DNA of 64,000 nucleotides from JANRJY01 sp033763735 (GCA_033763735.1 JANRJY010000123.1:1-64000), one strand, 5' to 3'. Positions 1-13,100 are shown, numbered from the stretch's first letter. The notes: generated by a model from the letters alone, not told the origin. Made by a program: numbers and translations.

Positions 1-7
1 AAAGTGT

Positions 8-48
8 CAAAAAATAAGCAGCAGCAAATAAAAAAGTTGCTGCTGCTT
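8..48 (-). terminator. Rho-independent terminator of the minus-strand lipoprotein gene
   Basis: A perfect 12-bp stem (arms 16-27 and 37-48, core GCAGCAGC/GCTGCTGC) encloses a 9-nt A-rich loop. On the minus strand the stem is followed directly by a T-rich run at positions 15 to 8. It lies 19 bp downstream of the stop codon of the minus-strand lipoprotein gene, which is where its terminator should be. Confidence 0.8.
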
Positions 49-66
49 AGGTAAGATAATTTTTAT

Positions 67-1167
67 TTATTTCGAAAATTGAACATTTAAAGTTTGAATA
101 TCATTTGGTACAAAAGGCATCAATCCTGTTAAAGTTGATAATCCGTTAAAACCGGTTACAGAACTTGGAGCGGAACCAGCGTAAAGGAATCCCGTTTGGT
201 CAAAGAACCCAGGAGGGTTGGCATTTTTTAAGTAATCATTAATTAAAGACTCATTGGCACTGCCCCATTTAGCAACAGCTGCATTTTTCAATACATTTTT
301 TATACTGTAGGTATCCATCAATGTATTATTGATTGTGGTGATAGAAGAAAGTGGCAAAGCAATTTCGGCAACACCTGTATTAAGAGCTATGTTTACTTTT
401 GCTCTAAAAGCATAATTTATGGTACCAAGAGCCAAATCACCTGCCATTACGTTTGGATGGTTTGAATTACCCACGATATCAAGAATGTCACCTGTTTTGG
501 TTACATTCATACGCAAAGCTGTTAGGCCAACTGTGGACGAAACCCCACTTATGTATATTTGCATTCTTTTTTCAGCACCACCTCCCGGGTTTTCATCATA
601 ATCAATTCGATACATGGGATTTGAACCAGCCACTGTATTGTTAGGCTCCACCGCATTATAACTTATTATTGCAGTACCTTTAATTGGAGCCGAATTAAAA
701 AATACTTCTATAGCTGAAAGTCGTAACGAAGAATCTCTAATTAGTAATCGATATTCATAAATTGAATTTTCAAATTTTGCATTTTTTACTACTATTATTG
801 TTTTGAATTTATTGTCTTTGTCATCTTTAAAGGTCACATTCATTTCAGTAGTTAAATTATATGTTTTGATAAAACCCATAATCGAAGTAACTAATGAAGC
901 GGCATCATCTCCTAATTTTATATATCCTCTTAAACCTTCATAGATTACATTACCACTTAATGCTGGATCAGCAGCCTCAATCCTTCCATTTTCCATTCGA
1001 GAAGTGGTTTTAGGGGTTCCGTTTAGCGAACTAGGAATTGGAATCCGGAATGTAGTAGGTACAGCTAATGAACTACTTGGAGTGGATGGATTGGGATCTG
1101 TTTTTTTGGTTTGACAACCAATAATTATCGTAATTATAGTCAATAAGGCCGTAATATTCTTTTTCAT
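67..1167 (-). CDS. Hypothetical lipoprotein
   Basis: A 366-residue protein whose first 18 residues form a lipoprotein signal: two lysines, a hydrophobic core and a lipobox ending IIIGC with Cys18 as the predicted acylated residue. A Ser/Pro/Thr-rich linker (about residues 22-45) follows, as is usual for exported Bacteroidota lipoproteins. The rest looks beta-rich and I recognise no domain. It probably sits in the outer membrane facing the periplasm or the surface. It is the last gene of a minus-strand run and has its own terminator downstream. The lipoprotein call is firm; the function is unknown. Confidence 0.8.
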   Translation of the reverse strand: MKKNITALLTIITIIIGCQTKKTDPNPSTPSSSLAVPTTFRIPIPSSLNGTPKTTSRMENGRIEAADPALSGNVIYEGLRGYIKLGDDAASLVTSIMGFIKTYNLTTEMNVTFKDDKDNKFKTIIVVKNAKFENSIYEYRLLIRDSSLRLSAIEVFFNSAPIKGTAIISYNAVEPNNTVAGSNPMYRIDYDENPGGGAEKRMQIYISGVSSTVGLTALRMNVTKTGDILDIVGNSNHPNVMAGDLALGTINYAFRAKVNIALNTGVAEIALPLSSITTINNTLMDTYSIKNVLKNAAVAKWGSANESLINDYLKNANPPGFFDQTGFLYAGSAPSSVTGFNGLSTLTGLMPFVPNDIQTLNVQFSK

Positions 1168-1260
1168 GGATTTTAGTTGTTTATTTAATAATGACTTTAT
1201 TACAAAAACAGGTATTTTGTAAATGAAATATTGGTAAATTTATAAACTTTGTTGGAATAA

Positions 1261-1482
1261 TTATGCATTTCCAATTTGAATTATTTTTCTGGTATTTGTT
1301 TTGCCTACCAGAACTTGCACCTCAGCATTAGATACTTTAAAATAATTTGCCAAAAATTTAACCAGATATTCATTAGCTTCTCCTTGAATAGGTTTTGCTT
1401 TTATTTTGACATATAACACATTTTCTTTCCATTCTGCTTTATCAATTTTTGAATTAGGTTTTACAACCACACTTATTTTCAT
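1261..1482 (-). CDS. DUF167 (YggU-like) family protein
   Basis: A 73-residue protein matching the small DUF167/YggU fold over its whole length. It has the N-terminal KPNSK motif, the central alternation ending P.QGEAN, and the C-terminal VLVGKTNTRKIIQI strand where this family has G.tsr.K.i.i. The family is widespread and conserved but has no established biochemical function. The ATG start gives the normal family length. It is separated by about 90 bp from the lipoprotein gene on the same strand, so co-transcription is possible but not demonstrated. Confidence 0.85.
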   Translation of the reverse strand: MKISVVVKPNSKIDKAEWKENVLYVKIKAKPIQGEANEYLVKFLANYFKVSNAEVQVLVGKTNTRKIIQIGNA

Positions 1483-1605
1483 TAATCTAATTATATTATA
1501 TTTTAAATGTTAAAAAAGTATAATCCTTGTTTTAATTGTAAAATAAAGCAAAAATTACATCAATTATTATTTACAAATCTCTCAAAAAAGTCAAAAATTA
1601 TTTTT

Positions 1606-1654
1606 CTAAACTCTAAACTCTAAACTCTAAACTCTAAACTCTAAACTCTAAACT
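1606..1654. repeat. Seven-copy 7-bp tandem repeat abutting a PorP/SprF stop codon
   Basis: Seven uninterrupted copies of CTAAACT (AGAGTTT class on the minus strand) run from 1606 to 1654, and the next three bases CTA start an eighth copy. Those bases are also the minus-strand TAG stop of the PorP/SprF gene. The array therefore lies exactly at the 3' end of that gene, in the 172-bp gap before the DUF167 gene. The rest of the gap is AT-rich with no other structure that I can see. Confidence 0.95.
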
Positions 1655-2788
1655 CTACTTCACCCTACCTGCACTACCTCTTTGAAGTATATCATATTCA
1701 AAATCAGGGCAAGGAAGCGATCGCATAGGTTTTTTTGTGTGTTTGGTCCTGAATACGTATGATAAATGAATTTCATGTGCACCACCTGTTGAAAGTCCTT
1801 GAGATGAAATGGTTAAGTCGTAACTATAGCCAAATCCAATTCCAAACAAACTAGTTCCTACTAAAAATACTATGGATTCATTGTTTCTGTAAGTTGTGTT
1901 TGAAGAAGTTTGAGTAGTATTAGTGCCTGTATTGGCTGAATTATTGCTTGGAGCAATTGTAGAAACGCCTTCAAAAGGAATTCCTCTATACCAAATACCT
2001 GCTATCGACCATTTGTATGTCCAATACAAACCCAAATCCACCTGATCGCTTGCTTTAAGTAAAAAATGGTCTGCTTGTCTTTTATATGTCATGGTTGGCG
2101 TTAAGGCCATCATTATAAAATTGCCAGTATGTAAGCCTTCATTATCCCTGTTTATTACAATTGGAATTTTGTATCCGGCAGTCAATGTCATTTTCAATGG
2201 CAGCACGCTTGAATTGCTATTCAAAACGGAATATTTCGGAATATTCATATGATGTGCAGATAAGGAAACATATAAGCTCTTAGCATAATAAATTACTCCA
2301 CTACTGATATCAGGAACTATTGCTGCTTGAAAATTTTTAGCGGAATTGTCAAATCGACCATCATTATTGTATTGACTTGGTAAACCGTCTTGTACAGAAA
2401 TTGCTGGCTGTGTAAAACCACCCTGTAATCCAAAACGTACGGTCTGTCTGCTATCAATCTTGAGTTCATATGCATACTGGAGCATTACACTTGTATTTAC
2501 AATTTTATTTAATGATTGATAATCTTGCATGATGTATCCACCTACGCCACTATTGTATTTCATGGAATAAGTATCAAATGAAACTAAATAAGTATCGTAC
2601 CTCGCATTTTGTCCTACCCATTGCCAACGAGCATGTGCAATGGCTCTGTTCCCGTGGCGGCTACCTGCAAATGCAGGATTAAGATAAAGCGGTACATTAT
2701 AAAACATCGAGAACTGAACATCCTGAGCAAATAGCCCAAGCGTACAAACAAAAAATAGTAGAAGTGTCTTAAGTATTTTTTTCAACAT
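1655..2788 (-). CDS. PorP/SprF family type IX secretion system membrane protein
   Basis: A 377-residue outer-membrane beta-barrel protein. The Sec signal (MLKKILKTLLLFFVC, ending GLFAQ) is followed by the family hallmark near residues 24-45, QFSMFYNVPLYLNPAFAGS, where PorP/SprF proteins have Q...Y..nPl..NPA.aG. The barrel strands end near residue 350 and a short basic tail follows. PorP/SprF proteins anchor or assist surface delivery of large T9SS cargo; SprF is needed for the adhesin SprB. It is the second gene of a two-gene minus-strand unit with another PorP/SprF gene, divergent from the giant adhesin gene, so it is probably a dedicated partner of that adhesin (inference). Its stop codon forms part of a 7-bp tandem repeat. 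Confidence 0.88.
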   Translation of the reverse strand: MLKKILKTLLLFFVCTLGLFAQDVQFSMFYNVPLYLNPAFAGSRHGNRAIAHARWQWVGQNARYDTYLVSFDTYSMKYNSGVGGYIMQDYQSLNKIVNTSVMLQYAYELKIDSRQTVRFGLQGGFTQPAISVQDGLPSQYNNDGRFDNSAKNFQAAIVPDISSGVIYYAKSLYVSLSAHHMNIPKYSVLNSNSSVLPLKMTLTAGYKIPIVINRDNEGLHTGNFIMMALTPTMTYKRQADHFLLKASDQVDLGLYWTYKWSIAGIWYRGIPFEGVSTIAPSNNSANTGTNTTQTSSNTTYRNNESIVFLVGTSLFGIGFGYSYDLTISSQGLSTGGAHEIHLSYVFRTKHTKKPMRSLPCPDFEYDILQRGSAGRVK

Positions 2789-2847
2789 AAATTTACTACC
2801 AAATTAAGACATAAATTTTGAAACTATACAATCTATCATACGCAATT

Positions 2848-3912
2848 TTACATGAGAGGTGTATGGAACTTGGTTGTTTTCTTCGATCTTTTACTAAATG
2901 ATAAGGTTGTTTTGGCCGAAACTTCAAAAGCATTGGTACCCGGTCCAAGCTGCGATTGTGACATTGCAGTAGTATAAATATCATAACTTAAACCTATACC
3001 ATAGTATTTACTTCCAAACCCAAATTGTGGAATGATGGCATCTCCAATTCTATAAGATGCACCAAAAACCAGTCGTGTAGGTTTTAAATATTCATCATGA
3101 TCCGGTAACAGGTAGGTGAAATTTGCTCCGGTTGAAACGAAATTTGTCTTACCCTGGCTCCACCATACAAAGTTTGGGGATAAATTGAGCATTTTGGCAA
3201 CATGAATTTCTAACCCAGAATGAACTTTAATTAATACAGGCAAATTTGAGGTTTTACCTTCCGCAAATGCTTCATTAGGGGAGGTTAAATGGGAAAAAGC
3301 ACTTCCCAAATAAAAACTGATTCCGGGTGCATATATATTTCTACCTGCATTGTAATAATACAAAAATCCGGCACTTACTGCAGGAATAATTTTAGGAGCC
3401 ACCGTTTGAAAAGCACCATCATTGGAAGTAGCAGAATTATATAAGTTATCAGAATATATGTCATACCCTGAGCCCCACTTACGAGGTCCGTAAGTATATT
3501 GGATAATTCCTAAAGATGCTCCAAAAGTTAAATTTTGTGCGATAGTTGAATTGATTTTGATGTTGTAAGCGCCATTGAGTGTTGCTCCTAAGGTATTGCG
3601 AGCACCTGAACCTGCATTTTCCTGATAAATATTTAACCCAAATCCGCCTTTGTGATAGGCATCTTCTCCTTTGTCATGGTAGGGTAATATGATTGATAAT
3701 GAGGTGGTTTGAAATGGGGTAGTAGAAGTCCATTGTTCTCTGTGAATGGCATTGACAGAAAACCTATGTTCCAATCCTGATAATGCAGGATTCAGATAAA
3801 TAGATGATGCGTAAAGCTGCGAAAAAATAGGATCTTGTTGGCCAAAAGTATTAAAAAAAGCAAACATTAGTATGCCAAAAACTAATGAAAACCACTTGTT
3901 GAGTTTACTCAT
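2848..3912 (-). CDS. PorP/SprF family type IX secretion system membrane protein
   Basis: A 354-residue paralogue of the adjacent PorP/SprF protein. A signal peptide ending NTFGQ is followed by QDPIFSQLYASSIYLNPALS (about residues 25-45), the family signature, and then alternating amphipathic strands typical of a 14-16-stranded barrel. The ATG at 3912 is the only start giving a complete signal peptide. It is the first gene of the pair, with about 60 bp before the next, and is transcribed divergently from the 5,315-residue adhesin gene across a 190-bp intergenic region. That arrangement resembles sprB-sprF-type cargo/partner loci. Confidence 0.88.
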   Translation of the reverse strand: MSKLNKWFSLVFGILMFAFFNTFGQQDPIFSQLYASSIYLNPALSGLEHRFSVNAIHREQWTSTTPFQTTSLSIILPYHDKGEDAYHKGGFGLNIYQENAGSGARNTLGATLNGAYNIKINSTIAQNLTFGASLGIIQYTYGPRKWGSGYDIYSDNLYNSATSNDGAFQTVAPKIIPAVSAGFLYYYNAGRNIYAPGISFYLGSAFSHLTSPNEAFAEGKTSNLPVLIKVHSGLEIHVAKMLNLSPNFVWWSQGKTNFVSTGANFTYLLPDHDEYLKPTRLVFGASYRIGDAIIPQFGFGSKYYGIGLSYDIYTTAMSQSQLGPGTNAFEVSAKTTLSFSKRSKKTTKFHTPLM

Positions 3913-4102
3913 TTATATTACAGAGGGCAATAATAAGAAATTTTTTACCATTTTAACACCTTTTAGTTACTTTCGTATAAGATAATTGTATTAACTAAAA
4001 ATTTGGAAGGCTGCTGAAAATATTGATATATTTACCACAATTTACTCTAAAAGTTTTTGAATCTATGGGAAATATAGATGCAAATTATCCAAAGAAAAGA
4101 AT

Positions 4103-7100
4103 ATGAAACACAAACTACTCTTACCTTTTCTATTACTTGTTTTAATTTTTTCTGAAGTAAAAGCAACTCACGTTGTTGGTGGGGTTTTGGAATATACAAG
4201 GTTAGGACCTGGAACACTCCCCAATTCATCAAGATATAAAGTTACTTTAAGGTTATGGCGTGATGCAGATGGTAACCCTTGGTTTCCAATCAATCCTATG
4301 ATCGAGTGTAGAGGAGATACATTAGGTTACACTTCTGCCGGATTTGATCCTTACTCATCAGTAGCAATGGGTATTAACCCGTTTACCACCAACGCAGGAA
4401 TAGGCAGAATGGTTGATAGAGGACAAGGTGGTTGGGTTGGAAGAGCATTGCCACAATTTATTCGTGATTTTCGAATAGCATGCGGAAGTCCTTTGGATAC
4501 CATGACCATTCGTCCCGGGGCGTTATCTTCAACAAATAGCAATAATAATACTCGAATTTTACCTTCATCTCAACTTCCTACTTATGAAAATCCGGGTTAT
4601 GATTGGACAAGAAGAAATTATCCGGCAGCTCAATACAATGCTAACGGATTTGGGTATACAACAGGAGTATGTAATGCTGCAGGGGCTTCATTAGGAGCAA
4701 ATGCTAGTAAATTCCCTAGTTATACAGAAGCCTGTATTGGTGGTAGGCAATGTATTCAGCCCAATGTGGTAGATAGTTGTACCATTGTGCCAACCGTAAT
4801 TATCCAATATGCAAGCTATACCAGGGTAATTGAGTTGCCAAATATTCCCGGAGGATATCACCTTTGGTACCGTCTATGTTGTAGAAATCTAGCTTTATTA
4901 AATGTTGTTGATCCAAATGGAACGGCTTTTGCGGTTTATGGTCGAATTCCTGATATTGCGCAACTGGATAATTCTCAATACACAGGTGCGGTACCAACAA
5001 TCACCGGATTTTTCAGCACTAATACCATCCCCACAACCACTACTACAAGTACGGTAACTACTACTACCGGCCCGGTGAGAGTAACAACTGGTCCTGCAAC
5101 TACACTTACTAGTCCTGTTGTAACATCCACAGGTCCGGTATTGACAACCACCAGTAATTCATTTACAACAACAAGTGCTTTGGTCAATCAAGCGGGATCG
5201 GTATCCACAATTACAAGTACGCTTCGAACCATAACAAGTTCCATTACCACAGTTACAAGTTCCGTAATAAGTGTAGTAGGATTTGTGCGTACAATTACAG
5301 GTACATCTAAGTTTATCACTACCAATAGAACTACTATTACATCTATCAATATTACACTTACAGGTATTATAACTACAACTTCTGCAGTTGCCAATGCTCC
5401 ATCAAGTTTGCGTGAAGTTTATCGAACGCTTTCAACAACAGCAGGACTTAGTTATACGGTTAATTTAACTACCACTGGAGTATCCAATTATACAACTACA
5501 AGTGTTCCAATAAGTACTACCACTGGTCCACCAGTTGGCATAATTAACAAAGTTTCAAATTCTGCCCCTCGTTATAAAGGTAATCCACCGTTATTTATTT
5601 GTCAATATAATAGTGCAGTTCAAGCACTTGGCATTAATCAAAATGCGGTTTTTGATCACAGCGCAGTAGATCCGGATGGTGATTCATTGGTGTATCAAAT
5701 GTCAACTCCTTTTGATGCTGATGATTTTAGCAATGTGACAACTGCACCCTTCACCGGTACATGGAATGGAGGAATAGTTAACATCAATGGTTCTGTATTT
5801 AATCCCGGAGATGCTTTATTTGCAACTACGCTTGCCGGGGCTCCGCCATATCCACGAAGTGTCAATTTGGCTACATTTAATCAAGCTGTGTTCACTGCAG
5901 GAAAAACTTTTAGCACACCAATGAGTACCACACCCGGATTTGGCCCCGCTTTACAATTGAATTCTGTTACAGGTGCTTTGGATATGAGACCATGGAATTT
6001 AAATATTCCGGTTGGACTTTATGTTGTAAATATTAGAACACGCGAGTTTAGAAGAGGCACTGGAGAGTTTTTGGGCGAAATAGCGCGGGATTATCAATTT
6101 AGAGTACTCTCATGCCCATTACCTGCCAGAGCTGCAATTGGTATTTCTTTAGGTTCAGTTAATGCTTGTAATACACTTAATGTGAATGTTCCAAATAATA
6201 GCACACCGGCTGCTTTCGTTGCCAACTTATTTTACTGGGATTTTGGCAGGGACAGATATACCATTACCGGCGGAAATCTGCAACAAAGACTAAGTCCTAC
6301 TAATGTTATATTGTCAGGTCCTCAAGCTGCAAACACCACTACTTTGGCTACGCCATTGTTCAATTATCAACAACCGGGTAGCTATTATACTAAATTGGTG
6401 ATTATGGATAGAGGAACAAAATGTTCCGATTCCGTTTACCAAGTTGTAAATGTTTCTTCACTTCGTGCCGGATTCACTCAAGTTCCTAATGGATCCATTT
6501 GTGTAAGAAATCAAATAACATATGATCCATATAATACGGCTTCTGTAGCAGGTTTCATAACTATTTCGGGTACAAGTTTATGGACTAACCCAGCTACAAA
6601 TCCAATTCCAAAAATGGTGGTAACTTCCTTTAATGGAGTTACTTCTGTAACTAGTATTCTAAACTATAAATGGATGCCTTTGGCTTCAACAGGTCGTCAG
6701 TTGCCGTTACCACAGGATACCATTCCACCTGGTCCCGCTGAGCGTTCTAAAGTAGTTTCCATGCAATGGGATTTTGGAGACGGAACCATTCAAAATTTAA
6801 CGTTGACAAGTTTCAATTCTATTACAGGCATACACACCTTTGGTCCTGCAGGTGGAGTACAGCCAAATGTTACAATTCTTGGTCCTAATGCCCTTGCAGG
6901 AAATTTAGGATGGCCAAGGGTATTGTATACATTTCCAAACCCTGGTACATATAACATCAAATTAACAATTCAAAATCAATTCGGATGTATTGGAACATAT
7001 ACGACAACTTCTGTGGTCGTTCAAAACAGACCTACGGCAACAGGGATTGGAGGAAATGTTTGCGTTAATAATCCTATAGTAACTATTACAGGCACTCTTT

Positions 7101-10100
7101 CAGGACCTGCAGGAATATCCGGAGGTATATGGTCGGGTGGAGCAGGAACTTATTTGCCATTTGCTAACATGTCAAATTTGGGTTCAAATTTATCACTCAC
7201 GTACCGACCATCAGCAGCTGAAAATGTACCAGGTAATACTGTGTTTTTTAATTTGGAAACGCGTGGTTTATATGTTTGTCCAAATGGTACTTTTACGGGA
7301 ATTCCAGTTTTAATTAATCCTAGTCCTTATGTGGAGGCAGGCCCTGCAGGTACTGTTTGTGGAAATAATTTGATTTATACTTTGAATGGCGTAGTTACAG
7401 GCACTGGGACTGCTGGAGCTTTCACCGCATTTTGGAGAAGGTCAACCCGACATGGATGGGCCAGTCCTGGTAAATTTCAAAGCAGTAATACTGTAACTAG
7501 TAACAATTTATCAGACTCTTATTTATTCTCTAAAAATGATAGTTTGAATGGTTCAGTAACTTTAGTTTTAGTTTCTCAGAATAATGGAATTTGTTCATTG
7601 GTTTCAGATAGTATCACCATTAGTGTTTTGCCGGCATCCGCACTTCCGAAGGCATTGGCGGGCCTGGACCAATCTGTTTGTTCCAACAATTCAAGAGTTA
7701 ATCTAAGTGGCTCGGTTCAGAATAGTCCCGGTGGAATTTGGACTAGAATAGGAAGTGGTGGATTTGGGTCAGGAAATACTTCAAATTCATCAACACTATC
7801 CGGAACAAACGCATTTTACACACCTTCAGCTGCCGATGCCGCTGCTGGTTCTGTAAGATTATTGTTGAGTACTACCATTCCGGTGTCAAATGGATCTTGT
7901 AATAATGTGACAGATACAATGATTGTAACCGTTTTGCCTCCTCCAAGTGCTGTAGTTCAATTGAATTTATCTTCGCCAACAATTTGTGCAAATAATCCGG
8001 TTGTAACCGCATTTGCAACTATTACAGGTGCTACAGGTTTGGTTTGGAGCATGATAAATGTGATACCTGGAACTTATGGAACCGGTACTTATAGCCCTAC
8101 TTCTGTTTCGCCTAATCTTGTTACATTGCCGGGACTTAACAGGTTTAGATCATCTGTAACATATACATTGTCGACCCTTGACTTAACTACTTCTATAACA
8201 GGTATTTCTAAAACATTTGAAATTACTACTACAGGTAATTTAAATGGTTGTAATTCAATTACTTCCCGATCTTCAAATGTTTTTCCATTAGCAGCTCCTC
8301 AAGTAACCATTGCTGGTGCACCTAATGCATTTGTTTGCAAAAACGGCCCACCTTTTCCATTAAGTTTCAGTGCTACAAATACTTTTGCAGGTATAAACAC
8401 CATTAGTTGGCAACGTAGTGGAACAGGTACTTTTACGCCATCATCGAGTAATGCTACTCCAATTTACAATTATACTGCTGCTGACGCTGCTTCTGGTACT
8501 GTTAATATTTTTGTATACTACACACGTACTCTGGATAATTGCTTAGCAGTTGGTGATACACTCACCTTAAATTTTACTAATCCTCCTACTGTTAGCGGAG
8601 GAAATACAGTGTTGGTTTGTGAAAATAATTTAAAGGCGCAATTAAATGGTAGTGTAACTGCACCAGCTACGGGAGGTATTTGGAATAATCAAGGTTCGTC
8701 CGGTAAGTTTACCTCGACAATCACAGGTGGAACTACCAGTACGATATTATCGGATTTTTATTTCCCAACTGCTACTGAACTTGCTAATGGTTTCGTAATG
8801 CTTACCTTATCAGCAACGGGACCTGCAATTGGTACGAATCCGGGACAGTGTTCTCCTGTGGCTTCCACAATGATGATTTCATTTACGGGTATACCACAAA
8901 TTTTCCTTGGAAACGTACCGATTATTTGTCAAAACAACCCTACTTTAAACTTAAATGCTTCCGTTATTGGACCAAATATTTCTCTTGCGACCAGAAGTTA
9001 TTGGAGTGGAGGATTAGGAACCTATAATCCATCTCCAAATAACTTTAGTGTGGTAAATACAAGCCAAGGATTAGTATCCGCAGGCGCTACATCATATACA
9101 CCTACAATTCCTGAAATTAGTTCACTATCTGTTCCACTAACTATTTCAACAACCGGACTGGGTGCCTGTGCAGATATTCAATTAAGTACTACAATTGGTA
9201 TAGCACCTAGACCAACTGCTACCATATTGACAAAAAACATCACTGTTTGTGGCAATAATGCATCATTCAATTTATCTGCAACTGTAACTGGTGCTACAGG
9301 TGGAACTTGGTCAGGAGGGATGAATCCAGTTAATACTTCTGGAGCAGGTTTTTCTGCAACTTATATACCTTCTTCTACAGAAATAAATAACGGAAGTGTC
9401 AAATTGTTTTTTACAACCCAGGGTGTTGCAAATAATTGTAGTAATGTTACGGACAGTGTTTTGGTAACTATAACTCCTGCTCCTATTGTACAAACAAGCG
9501 GAAGTATAAGTGTATGTGGTACTAATCTGGCTGTAACTATAACAGGAAGTGTACAAAATGCAGGTATAGGTGTGTGGTCGACTTCAGGTACGGGATCATT
9601 TTCCAATAGAACAATCCCTGGCGCTGCAGGTTTTGTCACCAGAGTATATAATGCATCATTAGCTGATACCGCTTCCCCAACTCCAACATATTTGACATTG
9701 ACATCCGGTCAAAATGGTAATTGTACGGCTGTATTTGATCGAATCAATTTAAGTTTTGGCAAATCACCGGTAGCAAGTGCCGGATTAGATCAAACGGTTT
9801 GTTTAAACAATTTGCCTATCCAACTAAGTGCGGGTGGTAATGCAGGTGCTTGGACCGTTCGAACAACTGTAAGTGCTTTGTATACAGCAGGGACATTTGT
9901 TAATGCTGGAAATAATACTACCAGTACTATTTATACAGAGAATTACAATCCTCCACTTTCATTGCCGGACAAAACAGTTCTGACTTTTGAATGGAAAACT
10001 AATCCACTGGGTGTTTGTGCCTCTGTTTCTGATTTTGTAAATGTAACTGTGCTTTCAGCTCCTGTAATGACTATCACTACTTCCAGTCCAGTATGTGGAA

Positions 10101-13100
10101 GCAACGGTTCATTTAGAGTTGGATTAATTAGTGGCGGATCAATTAGTTCTGCTACATTAACTACATCTGGTTCAGGACGATTCCAAAGTACTGGTGCATC
10201 TTTTTCTTTATTACCTACAGTTACAGGAGCTTTGTTTGAAGATGTGTATATTATGTCCGCTGCGGATATTCTTAGTGGGGTAGTAACTATATCTGCATCG
10301 GCAGTGGGTAATCCAATTTGTAATGCAGTAATAGTTAGTCAAACAATCTCAATTGAACCTGTCATTCAAGCAAATGCAGGTCCAAACAGATTAATTTGTT
10401 CAGAGAACGGTACTGTACCGCTTTTTACAGAAATATTGAGAAATGGAGTTCCCGCGACAATTCCCGGATTAACATTTGGTTGGCTTTCTTCAATTCCGGG
10501 TGTTGGAATTATAAATAATTCTAATAATAGTTATAATGCAAGTTTTACTAAAACGCCAACTGACCCTCAATTTTCTGGTACTGTTCCTTTTACTTTAACT
10601 CCAAATAGTTTCAATGGATGCCCGTCAAGAGCGGCAAATGTTTTCTTGACATTTGTTGCTGCTCCAACAGCCACCATTACAAGTGCACCAATAGAAGTAT
10701 GTTCCGATACCGCTTATATTCAATTAACTGGAACAGTTACAGGAGCTGCCGGAATGGTATGGGTTACTTCAGGCACAGGTGGTTCATTTTCTCCTAGTGT
10801 TAACGTGAGCAATCCAAAATATATACCATCTGCTTCTGATAGAAGTGCCGGAATAGTAAGATTTGCGATATTAACCACGGGAACCGGATTGTGTACTGCC
10901 GTATCTTCAGGAGTACGTTCTGTAGATATTACAGCTAAGCCTACACTTACCGGAGGAGGCAATATGACGATTTGTGGTAATAACCCTTCTGTACTATTGT
11001 CTGGTTCACAATTAATTGTAATAAATACTTCTTTTCCAAACCCTACAGTTGCTTGGGGTCTTTCAAATACAATTGCTCCCATAGGAACCATTGTGCCAAG
11101 CAATAGCATATCTTCCATAATTAATGGCGTTGCAAGTGGCACTACACCTACCTATACCCCATCAACTAAAGAAAGAACTCTTGATAAATTAGTTACGGTT
11201 TTTGTAACTGTAGGGGGATTGGGTTCTTGTAAATCACAAGTTGCTTCTCGTCAATTAACATTTACTGATCCACCTACCATTGATGTAGGTGCTGCTACGC
11301 AATCATATTGTGGTGATATTTCTTTAGTTACTGTAACTGCAACTTTGACAAACGCCACTTCCGGTGCTTGGTCAATTACCACGCCATTATTTGGTCAACC
11401 AACATGTATTGGTGTAAATTGCCTAACTGCTACTTATTCGCCTCCTGCAGCGATGAATAGAAACATTAATAATAATGTAGACTTTTTGTATACAGTTACT
11501 GTGGCAGGTTGTTTGCCGGTAACAGCTAATAAAACTATAATATTTACCTCAGTTCCAGGGGTTAGTTTGACGGGAGTAAATCCTACCGTTTGCGGTGACG
11601 CTTTGTTCGTTACTTTGAACGGTCAAGCAGCTAATGGTTTTGGTAAATGGTCAACTACAGCAACAGGTGCTTTTGCCCCTAATAATTCAAATTTACCTAC
11701 GGTACAATTTTCATTAAATGCTACAGATAAGCTAAATGCCTATACCAATAATACTCCAATTCTAATCACACTTTCCAGTGACTTAAATGGTATATGTGCT
11801 TCTAGGGCTGTTGTTGCACAAGTTACAATTATACGTCCCCCAGCCATATATGCTGGAAGTGATACTACCGTTTGTACCGATGTAACTCAAATTCCATTAT
11901 CCGGTGGTATGCTTACCGTTTCATCAGGTATGACCTGGAGTTCACCTGTTGCTTCAGGCACTTTTACCGGTTCAAATGCTGCTACTTTAACCGGAACGGT
12001 CACCAACATTTCTGCAAACCCATTAATTAGTAATATTAACACAGCATTATTCAATCCTAGCTCTGTTGCTTTAGCAGCTGCAGGTCCATTGATGTTTACT
12101 GCTGCATCCACAGGTAGCCCTGCTGGTTGTAACAATGTATTTGATAGCAGAATTGTATCGTTCGTAAATGCGCCTACAATTAATTCATTAGCAGATCAAA
12201 CTATTTGTTTTCAAGCACAAAATGCCCCTTGCAATGCAGTTACTACAAATGCCAATGGAATCAGATGGATTTCATCAGGAAATGGTAGCTTCTTAGATCC
12301 GAATTCATTCAATACTACCTATTTCCCAACTCCACAGGATAGCATTGTTTGTGGATTTGGTGGGGTAATTACCATAACAGCTTCTGTAATTGGAAATAAT
12401 CTTTGTAGACCTGTTTTCCAAAGTTTCAGACTAAGAATCAATCCTTACCCAGTTGTAAATGCCGGAACGGATTTAACTATTTGTGCCGATACTGCAGGGG
12501 TAATATTATCAAATACTACTATTAACCTTACTACTTCAGGTGTTATTTGGAGTAATGTAACTAATCCTACCAACACAGGTACCAATTTCTTCCCTAATAA
12601 TACTACTTTAAGACCTACTTTCAGGCTTCGACCATCAGATATTGCTAATGGCAAAGTAGCGCTATTGGTACAAGGAACCAGCATAGGTTCTTGTAGACCT
12701 ACTTCTGATACATTGTATATAAATATTTTATCAGTACCTACCATTACCGGTGGAGCCGATAGAAGTGTGTGTTCAGATTTTGGAAATCAAGTAAAATTAA
12801 CTTTTGCAGGTATTGGATTTACTACCGGTCAGTGGACTTCTTCTGGTGATGGAAATTTCTGTGCTCCTAGTTGTTTTAATACCCCAAGAATGCAAGATAC
12901 TGCAGTATATAATCTAGGTGCTCAGGATATTGCCAACAAACGTTTTACATTAAATGTTAGATCTTTGGATCAAGGTCTTTGTAAATCAGTTAATGATAAT
13001 GTTACAGTTACCATTACAAGTGCACCGGTATTGAATGCAGGAAACAATAGGGCTCTTTGTTACCAAGGAGCAGGATTAACCATTTCCCTTTCAGGTGCAG

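Noticed and set aside
1200..1222. TTACAAAA/TTTTGTAA inverted repeat as a terminator
   Set aside because: The stem is entirely AT except one pair on each arm and no T-run follows, so it is too weak to call.
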